NCBI RefSeq assembly: GCF_030268885.1
Contig: NZ_BSSA01000001.1
Coordinates: 186,001 to 250,000 of the forward strand
Reading direction: 5' to 3'
Length of the DNA stretch: 64,000 bases
Source of the DNA: Kitasatospora phosalacinea
Lineage (GTDB): Bacteria; Actinomycetota; Actinomycetes; Streptomycetales; Streptomycetaceae
In this document: positions 50,307 to 59,038 of the stretch, piece after piece
Numbering within the stretch: position 1 is the stretch's first letter
How the letters are laid out: each line of letters starts with the position of its first letter
Translations under genes and position numbers: made by a program
The notes under the pieces: model-generated
The model's database searches: none
The model's input: only the letters and a program-made list of their open reading frames with translations
What the model was told of the DNA's origin: nothing

Positions 50307-50906
50307 TCAGAGGTCGCGCGGGTACTGCTTGGCCCCGCTGCGGATGCGCAGCGCCGCGACGATCTCGGTGACGCCGATCACCACCAGGCCGCAGGCCGCC
50401 AGGATCGCCAGCGCCGTGATCGAGTGGGCCGGCCAGACCATCAGCACGATGCCCGCCAGCACGCTCAGGCCGCCGACGAAACCCTGCCAGCCGCGGGCCG
50501 GCATCATCGGGTCCGAGGCCACCGCCGCCAGGTGCGTGATGCCGCGGAACAGCCAGCCGATGCCGATCCACAGCGCCAGCAGCAGCACCGACTGCGCCGC
50601 CGAGCGGAAGCACAGCAGCCCCAGCAGCACGCAGATCGCCCCGCTGATGAACGCCAGCACCCGCAGCGCCGTCGACGCGTGGGTGCCGAACGCCCCCACC
50701 AGCTGCACCACGCCGATCACCAGCAGGTACAGGCCGAACAGCACGCCGACCACCCACAGCGTCTGCTTCGGCCACACCAGCACGATCACCCCCAGCGCCA
50801 GCGAGACCAGCCCGCCCGCCAGCACCGCCTGCCAGGCCAGCCGGGCCAGCTGCTGGAACGGCCCGGGCAGGTCGTCGCGGGAGTCGATCCGGTACGGGGC
50901 ACTCAT
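50307..50906 (-). CDS. HdeD-family (DUF308) membrane protein
   Basis: A 199-residue protein with six hydrophobic segments arranged as three repeats of a two-helix unit: AWQAVLAGGLVSLALGVIVLVWPKQTLWVVGVLFGLYLLVIGVVQLVGAF, ALRVLAFISGAICVLLGLLCFRSAAQSVLLLALWIGIGWLFRGI, and GLSVLAGIVLMVWPAHSITALAILAACGLVVIGVTEI. The VWP turns are the DUF308 signature. HdeD of E. coli is tied to acid resistance; actinobacterial role unknown. GGAGGAG precedes the ATG at 50906. It ends in a GAAA-loop hairpin. Confidence 0.9.
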   Translation of the reverse strand: MSAPYRIDSRDDLPGPFQQLARLAWQAVLAGGLVSLALGVIVLVWPKQTLWVVGVLFGLYLLVIGVVQLVGAFGTHASTALRVLAFISGAICVLLGLLCFRSAAQSVLLLALWIGIGWLFRGITHLAAVASDPMMPARGWQGFVGGLSVLAGIVLMVWPAHSITALAILAACGLVVIGVTEIVAALRIRSGAKQYPRDL

Positions 50907-51084
50907 GGCTCCTCCGAGGGGACGGGACGGAACGGACACGGCACACCCCCAGCCTCCGCGCCCCACCACCCCCGGGGCGCGGCGGGATCCGCCGGACGGA
51001 CGAACCGGGCCGCCCCGTTCGCACCCGGATCCGCTACCGTCCGTTCACCCGTGGGCGCTGACGGGCGGTCTACCATCGGACGCT

Positions 51085-53043
51085 ATGACGGACCAGGGGC
51101 GGGGGAGCCCGGCGGGCGGGGCGGGAGCGGTCGACGGGACGGTCGACGGGGCGGCAGCGGCCGACGGGGCGGTCGACGGGGCGGCAGCGGTCGACGGGGC
51201 GGTGGCGGTCGGTGAGGCGGTGGCCGTTCCCGGGCCGCGCGAGGCCGGGGCGGCGGAGGCGCCGGACGCGGAAGGGAGCGGGGACGGGGGTGAGGACGGG
51301 GGCGGGGGGCACTACATCGTGTGCGGCGGCAACTCGCTCGCGCACCGGCTGATCCGGGAGCTCACCGAGCAGTACGAGGTCCCGGTGGTCGCCGTGGTGC
51401 CGGACCGCTCCCGCGAGCACGGGCCCGCGATCGCCGCGATCCCCGGCGTCCGCGCCGTGCTGGAGCACTCCACCGTCACCGGGGAGGCGCTCGCCGCGGC
51501 CGACGTCGAGCACGCCCGCGGGATCGCGCTGATGGACGGCACCGACCAGGAGAACATCCACGCCGCGCTCGCCGCCGAGAACCGCAACCCCGGCGTCCGG
51601 ATCGTGCTGCGGATCTTCAACCAGCGGCTCGGCGAGCACCTGGAGAAGCTGCTGCCCAACTGCGCGGCGCTCTCCGCCTCCGCCACCGCCGCCCCCGCCT
51701 TCGCCAACGGCGCGCTCGGCCGCCCGCACACCGTCGAGGTCGGCGGGCGGCAGCTGTACGTCGCCCACGACGGCGACATCCGGCCCGACCAGCTCTGCCT
51801 GGTCGCCGACCGGATCGACCGGCAGGACCTCAGCCGGCTCCGGCTGCTGCCGGAGACCGGCGGCCGGGCCGCCGACTTCATCCGGATCGCCGAACTCATG
51901 GGCGGCGGCGAGCAGTTGGGCAGCGCCGGCCGACCCGACCCGGCGGTCGGCCGGGAACCCGGCGGCCTGGCCGCCCTGCAGACCCTGGACACCGAACCGC
52001 CGCTGCGCCAGCCGCTGCGCAAGCGGCTCAAGTGGTGGCTGCTCGACGGGCTCAAGCACTTCACCAACACCCGGCTGCGGATGATCCTGATCACCGCGTT
52101 CGCGGCGATCGTGCTCGGCGGCCTGGTGCTGGCCCGGCACACCACCCACTCCGGCGGCTTCGGCTGGACGCTGTACTTCACGCTGCTCGACGCGGCCGGC
52201 GCCGTCCAGCCCGACGTGCCCGGGCAGCAGGTGCTCGGCGACTCCTGGGCCCGGGCCGCCCAGGTGCTGATCACCTTCTGCGGCATCACCTTCGTCCCGG
52301 TCGCCACCGCCATCGTGGTCGAGGCGCTGGCCAGCGGCCGCCGCGGCGTCCCCCGCCCGCCCGGGGCCCGGACCAGGGACCACGTCATCGTGGTCGGGCT
52401 CGGCAACGTCGGCACCCGGGTCGCCGCCCTGGTGCGCGCCACCGGGCTGCCCGTGGTCTGCCTGGAACGCGACCCGCAGGCGCGCGGCATCGCCGCCGCC
52501 CGGACCCTGGGCATCCCCGTCCTGATCGGCGAGGGCCCGCTGGAGGCGCAGCTCAAGCACGCCCGGGTCAAGCACGCCCGGGCCGTGGTCGCCGTCACCT
52601 CCGACGACGCCGCCAACCTGGAGGCCGCCCTGGAGGCGCGGGCGGTGCGGCCCGAAGTCCGGATCGTGGTGCGGCTGTTCGACGACGACTTCGCCCACCA
52701 CGTGTACGCCACCCTCGGCAACGTCGCCTCCCGCTCGCTCTCCTACCTGGCCGCGCCCGCCTTCGCCGCCGCCCTGATGGGGCGCGAAGTCCTCGGCACC
52801 CTCTCGGTGTTCCGGCACGTGCTGCTGATCGCCGAGCTCACCGTCGAGGAGGGCGCCGGGCTGGACGGCCGGAACATCGGCGACCTGGAGGGCCCCGGCG
52901 GCGTCCGGGTCCTCGCCGTCCGGCTGAACCGCCGCCCGCAGGACCACCTGTGGAACTTCGCCGACCGCTCCCGGCGGCTCGTCCCCGGCGACCGGATCGT
53001 GGTCGCCGCCACCCGGGCCGGACTTGCGCGCGTGATCCAATGA
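51085..53043 (+). CDS. NAD-binding (RCK/TrkA-N) channel-like protein related to CASTOR/POLLUX
   Basis: A 652-residue protein. Residues 1-74 are a Gly/Ala/Val/Asp repeat. A first TrkA-N-like Rossmann domain starts at HYIVCGGNSLAHRLIREL (about 76). Two membrane helices follow (about 332-354, RMILITAFAAIVLGGLVLA, and 393-415, VLITFCGITFVPVATAIVV). Between them FTLLDAAGAVQPD stands where a pore loop would be. A second TrkA-N domain begins at HVIVVGLGNVGTRVAAL (about 433), with a TrkA-C-like end. The layout suggests an ion channel, but no TVGYG-type filter is seen. TACCAT at 51071-51076 suggests a leaderless start. Confidence 0.83.
   Translation: MTDQGRGSPAGGAGAVDGTVDGAAAADGAVDGAAAVDGAVAVGEAVAVPGPREAGAAEAPDAEGSGDGGEDGGGGHYIVCGGNSLAHRLIRELTEQYEVPVVAVVPDRSREHGPAIAAIPGVRAVLEHSTVTGEALAAADVEHARGIALMDGTDQENIHAALAAENRNPGVRIVLRIFNQRLGEHLEKLLPNCAALSASATAAPAFANGALGRPHTVEVGGRQLYVAHDGDIRPDQLCLVADRIDRQDLSRLRLLPETGGRAADFIRIAELMGGGEQLGSAGRPDPAVGREPGGLAALQTLDTEPPLRQPLRKRLKWWLLDGLKHFTNTRLRMILITAFAAIVLGGLVLARHTTHSGGFGWTLYFTLLDAAGAVQPDVPGQQVLGDSWARAAQVLITFCGITFVPVATAIVVEALASGRRGVPRPPGARTRDHVIVVGLGNVGTRVAALVRATGLPVVCLERDPQARGIAAARTLGIPVLIGEGPLEAQLKHARVKHARAVVAVTSDDAANLEAALEARAVRPEVRIVVRLFDDDFAHHVYATLGNVASRSLSYLAAPAFAAALMGREVLGTLSVFRHVLLIAELTVEEGAGLDGRNIGDLEGPGGVRVLAVRLNRRPQDHLWNFADRSRRLVPGDRIVVAATRAGLARVIQ
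51141..51200 (+). repeat. Two tandem 30-bp units at the start of the channel-like gene
   Basis: The units 51141-51170 and 51171-51200 differ at one base; a partial unit precedes them at 51121-51140. They code for repeats of TVDGAAAADGA / AVDGAAAVDGA. Copy-number change would alter the N-terminal tail in steps of ten residues. Confidence 0.8.
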
Positions 53044-53114
53044 CGGCAGGATCCCGCGGAGCAGATCGTTCGGTGGCGGAGAATCCGTTGACTCCCCGTC
53101 AAGTGCGCTGTCCC

Positions 53115-53157
53115 TGACGGGGGTTCGCCGAGCGGTGTGACCGTTTTCGGCGAACCC
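53115..53157. terminator. Inverted repeat after the channel-like gene
   Basis: GGGTTCGCCGA (53121-53131) and TCGGCGAACCC (53147-53157) pair perfectly across 15 nt. An upstream CCCCGTCA also pairs with TGACGGGG at 53115-53122, so two overlapping hairpins are possible. It may end the channel transcript or control the VanZ gene at 53173. Confidence 0.55.
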
Positions 53158-53172
53158 ACCGACGGAGCAACG

Positions 53173-54207
53173 ATGATCGGCGCCATCCTGCACGGCAGCC
53201 CGGGCCTCGTCCCGGCGTTCGCCGTCCTCGCCCTGCTGCTCGGCCTCGCCGCCCGGTGGCAGGCCCGCCGGTACGGGCGGCCGCAGCTGTTCACCGTGCT
53301 GTTCGGCGTCGCACTGGCCGCCGAGCTCACCGCCACCTGCTACCCGACCGGCGGGGGGAGCAGCACGCACCCGGTCTGCGCGGTCAGCTCCGACCTGGCG
53401 TTCGTGTTCGGCACCGAGCAGGGGCGGATGAACGTCCTGATGTTCGTCCCGCTCGGCCTGTTCGCGGTGCTCGCCTCCGGGCGGCCGCTCGCGGCCGCGG
53501 TCGGCGCGGTCGGGCTGAGCGCGCTCACCGAGACCGGGCAGGGCCTGCTCCCCGGGGTCGGCCGGGCCTGCGACTCCAGCGACTTCGCCGCCAACGCGGC
53601 GGGCGGCCTGGCCGGGGTGCTGCTCGGCTGCGCGGTGCGGCTGGCCCTGCGCCGCCGGATCCGGCCCGGCCTGCGGGAGTGGCAGCTCAGCGGGGCGCTG
53701 GCGGCGGGCGTCGCGGTGCCGGTGCTGCTGCTGCAAGCCCTCGTGTTCTCCCCGACCGCCCCGGGCGGCACCGTCGAGGCGACCGCCGAGCAGCGCGAAC
53801 TCGCTCGGCGCGACGCCGAGTTGCTGCTCGGTCCGGGCGTCGAGGTGGTCAAGGTCCAGCGCGAGGTGGGCGACGGGTACCCGGACCAGCTGGCGGTGAT
53901 GACCAGGACCAGCGGCTCCTTCACCCTGGAGTGGCCGTCCGGCAGGCTCCGTTACGTCTTCGGGCACACCGACGTGCCGGGCCCCGACGGGTGGCCCCCG
54001 GTGACGATCAGCGAGCAGGACGCCCGGGCGGCGGCCGACCGGTTCGCCCGGCAGTGGCTGGTCGGGCGCGGGGCGGGCACCGAACCCCGGATCGCGCCGC
54101 GCGGCGGGCAGCAGGGGAGCCACCGGTTCAGCTACGGCACCGGGGCCGACGAGGTGGTCCTGGACATCGGCGACGGCGGCCGGATCGTCTGGTTCGGGAA
54201 GAGCTGA
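53173..54207 (+). CDS. VanZ-family membrane protein
   Basis: A 344-residue protein. First half: VanZ-like membrane domain with four to five segments (PAFAVLALLLGLAARWQAR, LFTVLFGVALAAELTATCY, MNVLMFVPLGLFAVLASGRPLAAAVGAVGLSALTETGQGLLPG, SDFAANAAGGLAGVLLGC). N-x-L-M-F-x-P-L-G and SDFAAN-G are VanZ signatures. After a further helix (GVAVPVLLLQALVF) comes an outer domain of about 130 residues that ends VVLDIGDGGRIVWF. VanZ confers low-level teicoplanin resistance in enterococci; here the role is unknown. The GTG at 53137 is inside a hairpin loop, so ATG 53173 is preferred. Confidence 0.83.
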   Translation: MIGAILHGSPGLVPAFAVLALLLGLAARWQARRYGRPQLFTVLFGVALAAELTATCYPTGGGSSTHPVCAVSSDLAFVFGTEQGRMNVLMFVPLGLFAVLASGRPLAAAVGAVGLSALTETGQGLLPGVGRACDSSDFAANAAGGLAGVLLGCAVRLALRRRIRPGLREWQLSGALAAGVAVPVLLLQALVFSPTAPGGTVEATAEQRELARRDAELLLGPGVEVVKVQREVGDGYPDQLAVMTRTSGSFTLEWPSGRLRYVFGHTDVPGPDGWPPVTISEQDARAAADRFARQWLVGRGAGTEPRIAPRGGQQGSHRFSYGTGADEVVLDIGDGGRIVWFGKS

Positions 54208-54276
54208 CCGGCGGGGCCGTCAGTGCCCCCGGCTAGGGTGCGAGCGACCGCACCGCCGATGCCGTGGAGAGCGCCC

Positions 54277-55356
54277 GTGCCACCCCAGCAGCCCACCGAC
54301 CGACTGGCCGCCGTCCGGCAACTCGCCGCCACCGGAAGCCTCCAGGCCCTCGGCCGCCACCTCTACCGGGAGAACGCCGCCCACCGCGGCGACTGGACGC
54401 TGGACGGCGGCGCACTCGTCCGGCTGCTCCAGGAGCTGCCGGTCGAGCGCCGGGTCGCGCTGCTGCGCCGGACGAGCGAGGGACTGGCGGAGACCGCCGT
54501 GCACGCGCCGCCGGAGTGCCGCGGCCTGGCCACGCTCAACGTGCTGCTGGCCCAAGGGCTCTCGGCGCAGCAGCTGGCGCCCTGGCGGGAGCCGCTGATG
54601 GCCGAGGCGGCGGGCAGGCTGGTGGTCTGGGAGGGCTGGCGGCTGACCGCCCTGCTGGAGGCCGACCTCGCCGCGGGGCGGGAACTGCCCGCCGACGTGC
54701 TGGCAACGGCCCGGCGCACGGCCCTGATCGCCACCGTGCCGGGCGGACTGGCGGCCGTCGTCGGCCGGTTCACCGGCCCCGTGCTCAACCCCGGTGAACC
54801 GTGGGCCGACCGGGCCCTCGCGGACCTCGCCGGGACCCCGGACGACACCGACCTGCGGGCCCTGCTCGGCCACGCGCTGACCGCCACCGGCGCCAAGCCG
54901 ACCGCGAAGTGGCTGCGGGCCGGGCGGCCGCTGGTGGACGCGGTCGGGCCGCACCGGCTGCGGGCGGCCGTCGCGCAGTGGTTCGCCCTGGTCGGGCAGC
55001 CGCGGCGACAGGCGCTCGCGGCCTTCCAGCACTCCGGCCCCGCCCTGTACGACCCCGACCCGTACAACTGGCACGCCCTGCAGGGGCTGGCGGCCCTGCT
55101 CACGCTCACCCCGCCGCACCCCGAGGCCGCCGAGGCCCTCGGCGCCCTCGCGGAGGCCGCGCTGATCCGCATCCGCGGCTTCGGCCCGCGCTCCCCGCGG
55201 ACCGCTGCCGCCGCCGTCCGCGCCCTCACCGCCCTCGGCGGCCCTGACGCCCGCGCCGAACTGGAGCGGCTCGCCCCGGTGGTGGCCGCCGGGCCGCTGG
55301 CGTACAAGCCGACGGCCAAGGCGGTCGCGGCGGCCCTGACCGGCTGGGGCGCCTGA
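54277..55356 (+). CDS. Alpha-helical repeat protein of unknown function
   Basis: A 359-residue soluble protein that I do not recognise by name. It is helical throughout with a HEAT-like rhythm: RLAAVRQLAATGSLQALGRHLYRENA, GALVRLLQELPVERRVALLRR, APPECRGLATLNVLLAQGLSAQQL, LRALLGHALTATGAKPTAKWLRAG, YNWHALQGLAALLTLTP and a last RTAAAAVRALTALGGPDARAELERLAPVV. A scaffold role is plausible. GTG 54277 is chosen because GGAGAG lies 7 nt upstream; ATG 54259 in the same frame has none. It converges on the crotonase gene. Confidence 0.7.
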   Translation: MPPQQPTDRLAAVRQLAATGSLQALGRHLYRENAAHRGDWTLDGGALVRLLQELPVERRVALLRRTSEGLAETAVHAPPECRGLATLNVLLAQGLSAQQLAPWREPLMAEAAGRLVVWEGWRLTALLEADLAAGRELPADVLATARRTALIATVPGGLAAVVGRFTGPVLNPGEPWADRALADLAGTPDDTDLRALLGHALTATGAKPTAKWLRAGRPLVDAVGPHRLRAAVAQWFALVGQPRRQALAAFQHSGPALYDPDPYNWHALQGLAALLTLTPPHPEAAEALGALAEAALIRIRGFGPRSPRTAAAAVRALTALGGPDARAELERLAPVVAAGPLAYKPTAKAVAAALTGWGA

Positions 55357-55374
55357 GGCCGGACCGGGCGGGGG

Positions 55375-56151
55375 TCAGCCGTGGGTGAAGGTGGCGGGGC
55401 GCTTCTCGGCGAAGGCGGCCATGCCCTCCTTCTGGTCGGCGGTGGCGAAGGCGGCGTGGAAGAGCCGGCGTTCGAAGCGGACGCCCTCGGCGAGGGTGGT
55501 CTCGAAGGCGCGGTTGACGGACTCCTTCATCATGACCGCGGCGGGCAGCGACATCGCGGCGACCGTCTCGGCGACGGCCAGCGCCTCGGGCAGGAGCTGC
55601 TCGGCGGGGACGACGCGGGAGACCAGGCCGGCCCGTTCGGCCTCCTCGGCGTCCATCATCCGGCCGGTCAGGCACAGGTCCATGGCCTTGGCCTTGCCGA
55701 CGGCGCGGGTCAGCCGCTGGGAGCCGCCGATGCCGGGGATGACGCCGAGCTTGATCTCGGGCTGGCCGAACTTCGCGGTGTCGGCGGCGATCAGGATGTC
55801 GCAGAGCATCGCCAACTCGCAGCCGCCGCCCAGCGCGTAGCCCGCGACGGCGGCGACCACCGGCTTGCGCAGGCGGCCCAGCTCGTCCCAGGGGCCGAGC
55901 CAGTCGTCCAGGTAGACGGCGGGGAAGCGGTTGTCCTGCATCTCCTTGATGTCGGCACCGGCCGCGAAGGCCCTGGCGGAGCCGGTGACGACCAGCGCGC
56001 CGATCTCCGGGTCGCGGTCGAACTCCTTGGCGGCCGCGACCACTTCGTTCATCAGCCGGGTGTTGAGCGCGTTGAGCGCCTCGGGCCGGTTGAGGGTGAT
56101 GATGCCGACCCGGCCCTTGCGGTCCACCAGGATCGTCTCGTACTCGGTCAT
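55375..56151 (-). CDS. Enoyl-CoA hydratase/isomerase family protein
   Basis: A 258-residue crotonase: [23 protein letters not shown], oxyanion region [11 protein letters not shown] (A-x-x-x-G-A-D-I-K), [29 protein letters not shown] with the second oxyanion Gly, then [32 protein letters not shown] (both E residues for hydration: E in [10 protein letters not shown] is present). It should hydrate enoyl-CoA in fatty-acid beta-oxidation. Length is standard. ATG 56151. It is followed on the same strand by nothing close; upstream, 110 bp away, is a second crotonase gene read in the same direction. Confidence 0.92.
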   Translation of the reverse strand: MTEYETILVDRKGRVGIITLNRPEALNALNTRLMNEVVAAAKEFDRDPEIGALVVTGSARAFAAGADIKEMQDNRFPAVYLDDWLGPWDELGRLRKPVVAAVAGYALGGGCELAMLCDILIAADTAKFGQPEIKLGVIPGIGGSQRLTRAVGKAKAMDLCLTGRMMDAEEAERAGLVSRVVPAEQLLPEALAVAETVAAMSLPAAVMMKESVNRAFETTLAEGVRFERRLFHAAFATADQKEGMAAFAEKRPATFTHG

Positions 56152-56261
56152 CGCCGCTTCTTCCTCTCCACGCCGAGCGGAACCTCTGCCGCTGGATACG
56201 ATCTCCGAACGCCGCCCCGGCCGCCAGTCTCGACAGGCGAGACGATCCTCACCCCGGGGGA

Positions 56262-57314
56262 TCAGGCCAGCCCCAGGTCGTCGTCGGCGGGGGGTTCGAA
56301 GAAGCGGGCGACGTCGGCGGCGGTGACCTGCTCCAGGGCGGCGGGTCGCCAGTGCGGGTCGCGGTCCTTGTCGACGACCTGGGCGCGGATGCCCTCGACC
56401 AGGTCGGGGTGGGTCAGGGCGGCGCAGGAGATCCGGTACTCCTGGTCGAGGGTGGCGGCCAGGGTGGGCAGGGCGCGGGCCCGGCGCAGCGCGGCGAGGG
56501 TCACCTTGAGCATGGTGGGGGACTTGCCGAGCAGCTGTTCGGCGGCGTCCTTGGCCGCGGGCAGGCCGGTGGCGCGCAGCCGCTCCAGCACCTCCTCGAC
56601 GCTGTCGGCGGCGTAGCAGTGGTCGATCCACTCGCGCTGGGCGGCGAGTTCGGAGGGCGGGGCGGGGGCGGCGAGCGCGGCGACGGCGGCGGCGGGGTCC
56701 TCGCCCGCGGTGAGCCGGGCGGTCAGTCCGGCCAGCGCGGCGGAGGGCAGGTAGTGGTCGGCGAAGCCGCAGTGCAGGGCGTCCCCGGCGGTCATGGTGG
56801 CGGCGGTGAGGCCGACGTGGGTGCCGAGTTCGCCGGGGGCGAGGGCGAGCAGGCGGCTGCCGCCGACGTCGGGGACGAGGCCGATCCGGGTCTCCGGCAT
56901 GGCGACGGCGGAGCGCTCGGTGACGATCCGGGTGTTCGCGTGCGCGGAGAGGCCGACGCCGCCGCCCATGGTGATGCCGTCCATCAGGGCGACGTACGGC
57001 TTGGGGTAGCGGGAGACCAGCTCGTTGAGCGGGTACTCGACGCGGAAGAACGCCCGGGTGCCCGCGCCGCCGAGCTTGGCGTCTTCGTGGACGGCGCGGA
57101 TGTCGGCGCCCGCGCACAGGCCGCGCTCGCCCGCGCCGGTGAGCAGGACGGCGGTCACGGCGTCGTCGGCGGCCCAGGCGTCCAAGGCGGCGCGGACGGT
57201 CTCCAGCATGGCGCGGGTGAGGGAGTTGAGGGCGCGCGGCCGGTTGAGGGTGATCCGCCCGAGCGGGCCGGTCCGCTCGATCAGCACGTCCGGCTGGGCC
57301 GCTGGGGTCGCCAT
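56262..57314 (-). CDS. Crotonase-family protein, 3-hydroxyisobutyryl-CoA hydrolase type
   Basis: A 350-residue protein, longer than a plain hydratase and matching 3-hydroxyisobutyryl-CoA hydrolases of valine degradation: [103 protein letters not shown], then the C-terminal extension [34 protein letters not shown] and [15 protein letters not shown] 57314 follows GGGAG at 8 nt; an earlier GTG at 57323 has no room for a ribosome site. Neighbouring crotonase and the tyrosine operon make this a catabolic district. Confidence 0.88.
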   Translation of the reverse strand: MATPAAQPDVLIERTGPLGRITLNRPRALNSLTRAMLETVRAALDAWAADDAVTAVLLTGAGERGLCAGADIRAVHEDAKLGGAGTRAFFRVEYPLNELVSRYPKPYVALMDGITMGGGVGLSAHANTRIVTERSAVAMPETRIGLVPDVGGSRLLALAPGELGTHVGLTAATMTAGDALHCGFADHYLPSAALAGLTARLTAGEDPAAAVAALAAPAPPSELAAQREWIDHCYAADSVEEVLERLRATGLPAAKDAAEQLLGKSPTMLKVTLAALRRARALPTLAATLDQEYRISCAALTHPDLVEGIRAQVVDKDRDPHWRPAALEQVTAADVARFFEPPADDDLGLA

Positions 57315-57417
57315 GGTCGTCACTCCCGCCTGTCGGTCGGTACGAAGATCTTCCGATGCACCGTACCGGGCCCGCCCGGCGGGTCGGCAGGCCCGGGTCG
57401 GTGCCGGGAGGCCGCTG

Positions 57418-57600
57418 TCAGCAGGGGCGCAGCGGCGTGGCGAGCAGGACGGGGGCGGCCGGGACGGACGGGCGCGGGGCGAAGCCGCAGAGCGTCACGG
57501 GGTGCGGGGCCGGCGGGGCGGCCTGGGCCTGCGGGACGGGCATCAGCAGGTTGGCGGCGGCGAGCGCGGCTCCGCAGACCAGGGTGCGCAGCTTCATCAT
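57418..57600 (-). CDS. Tiny secreted peptide
   Basis: A 60-residue protein. Residues 1-27 (MMKLRTLVCGAALAAANLLM and PVPQAQA) are a signal peptide with a clear AQA cleavage site. The remaining 33 residues begin APPAPHPVTLCGF, contain eight or more prolines and have two cysteines, the second being the last residue. GGAGG lies 5 nt before the first ATG, which strongly supports translation. I know no family for it. It lies between the fahA operon terminator and the crotonase gene, read leftward. Confidence 0.6.
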   Translation of the reverse strand: MMKLRTLVCGAALAAANLLMPVPQAQAAPPAPHPVTLCGFAPRPSVPAAPVLLATPLRPC

Positions 57601-57767
57601 CGGGTCCTCCGGGGAAGAGAGTCGTCCGTGGAACGGTCGCGGCCCGCCCCTTCGGCGCCGGGCGTGGGAGGCCCGGCTCGGGGGGAGGTCGCTGGGTTTC
57701 TGTCGGGACAACTTCTAGTGGCGGAGGGGTTTGCGGCCCCGGAATCTCACCCGTTCGGCGGCGTGCT

Positions 57768-57812
57768 GCGGACGCGCCGTTGACGGTTCGGAGCCGTCGC
57801 GGGCGCGTCCGC
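57768..57812. terminator. Terminator of the homogentisate operon
   Basis: Outer arms GCGGACGCGCC (57768-57778) and GGCGCGTCCGC (57802-57812) enclose an inner stem GACGG/CCGTC (57782-57786 with 57794-57798). It lies 9 bp past the fahA stop (57821, read leftward). Confidence 0.8.
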
Positions 57813-57820
57813 CCGGCGGG

Positions 57821-59038
57821 TCAGCCGGTGACCGTGCCGGTGACCTCGCCGAACCCGACCCGCAGGCCCCCCGGCCCGGGGGCGGTCGCGGTGATGGACA
57901 CCTCGTCGCCGTCCTCCAGGAAGGTGCGGGTGGTGCCGTCGGGCAGTTCGAGGGGCTGCTCGCCGTTCCAGGTGAGCTCGATCAGCGCGCCCCGGGTGTC
58001 CGGCTCGGGGCCGGAGACGGTGCCGGAGGCGTACAGGTCGCCGGTGCGCAGGCTGGCGCCGTTCGCGGTCAGGTGGGCGAGCTGCTGGGCGGCGGTCCAG
58101 TACATGGTGGCGAACGGCGGCCGGGAGACGGGGTGCCCGTTCAGCGAGACCTCCAGCGCCAGGTCCAGGCCCCAGGGCTCGGACTTCCGGTCGTCCAGGT
58201 ACGGCAGCGGCTCCACCGTGCGCTCCGGCGGGGCGACCCGGGCGTGCTGCAGCGCGTCCAGCGGCACCACCCAGGGGGAGAGCGAGGTCGCGAAGGACTT
58301 GCCGAGGAACGGGCCGAGCGGCACGTACTCCCAGGCCTGGATGTCGCGCGCCGACCAGTCGTTGAGCAGGCAGACGCCGAACACGTGGTCCGCGAAGGCG
58401 TCCAGCGCGACCGGGCTGCCCATCGCGCTGGGCGTACCGACCACGAAGGCGACCTCGGCCTCGATGTCCAGGCGGCGGGACGGGCCGTAGCTCGGAGCCG
58501 CGTCGACGGGGGCCTTGCGCTGGCCGTGCGGGCGCACCACCGGGGTGCCGGAGACCACGACGGTGCCGGAGCGGCCGTGGTAGCCGATCGGCAGGTGCTT
58601 CCAGTTCGGGGTGAGCGGCTCCTGACCCGGCCGGAAGATCCGCCCCAGGTTGGTGGCGTGGTGTTCGGAGGCGTAGAAGTCCACGTAGTCGGCGACCTCG
58701 AACGGCAGGTGCAGCCGGACGTCCGCCAGCGGCAGCAGGCAGGGCTCGACGGCCGCCCGGTGCGCCGGGTCGGTCAGCCAGGACGTGAGCGCCGCGCGCA
58801 CCTCCTGCCAGGTCGAACGGCCGGACGCCATCAGCGGGTTGAGGCTCTCCGCGTCCAGCGGCGCGGACGGCGCGCCGACCGCCCGGGCGGCCGCCCCGGC
58901 GTCCAGCACCAGCTCGCCGATCCGGACGCCGATCCGCCGCCGGCCGGGCCGGTCGGCGGCGGTGAAGACGCCGTAGGGGAGGTTGTGGACGCCGAACGGG
59001 GAGTCGGCGGGCAGGTCGAGCCAGGTGGCGGTGGTCAA
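57821..59038 (-). CDS. fahA: Fumarylacetoacetase
   Basis: A 405-residue enzyme cleaving fumarylacetoacetate to fumarate and acetoacetate, the last step of tyrosine degradation. N-terminal domain: TWLDLPADSPFGVHNLPYGVF. Catalytic domain: YVDFYASEHHATNLGRIFRPGQEPLTPNWKHLPIGYHGRSGTVVVSG, LDIEAEVAFVVGTPSAMGSPV, FGVCLLNDWSARDIQAWEYVPLGPFLGKSFATSLSPWVV, and EPWGLDLALEVSLNG. The metal and active-site residues in D-F-Y, E-x-E, N-D-W-S-A-R-D and K-S-F are kept. The start codon is TTG at 59038, overlapping the stop of the preceding gene by 4 nt. Confidence 0.95.
   Translation of the reverse strand: MTTATWLDLPADSPFGVHNLPYGVFTAADRPGRRRIGVRIGELVLDAGAAARAVGAPSAPLDAESLNPLMASGRSTWQEVRAALTSWLTDPAHRAAVEPCLLPLADVRLHLPFEVADYVDFYASEHHATNLGRIFRPGQEPLTPNWKHLPIGYHGRSGTVVVSGTPVVRPHGQRKAPVDAAPSYGPSRRLDIEAEVAFVVGTPSAMGSPVALDAFADHVFGVCLLNDWSARDIQAWEYVPLGPFLGKSFATSLSPWVVPLDALQHARVAPPERTVEPLPYLDDRKSEPWGLDLALEVSLNGHPVSRPPFATMYWTAAQQLAHLTANGASLRTGDLYASGTVSGPEPDTRGALIELTWNGEQPLELPDGTTRTFLEDGDEVSITATAPGPGGLRVGFGEVTGTVTG

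Noticed and set aside
53137..53172. Earlier GTG start for the VanZ-family protein
   Set aside because: It lies in the loop of a perfect 11-bp inverted repeat, has no ribosome site, and adds 12 residues without family character.
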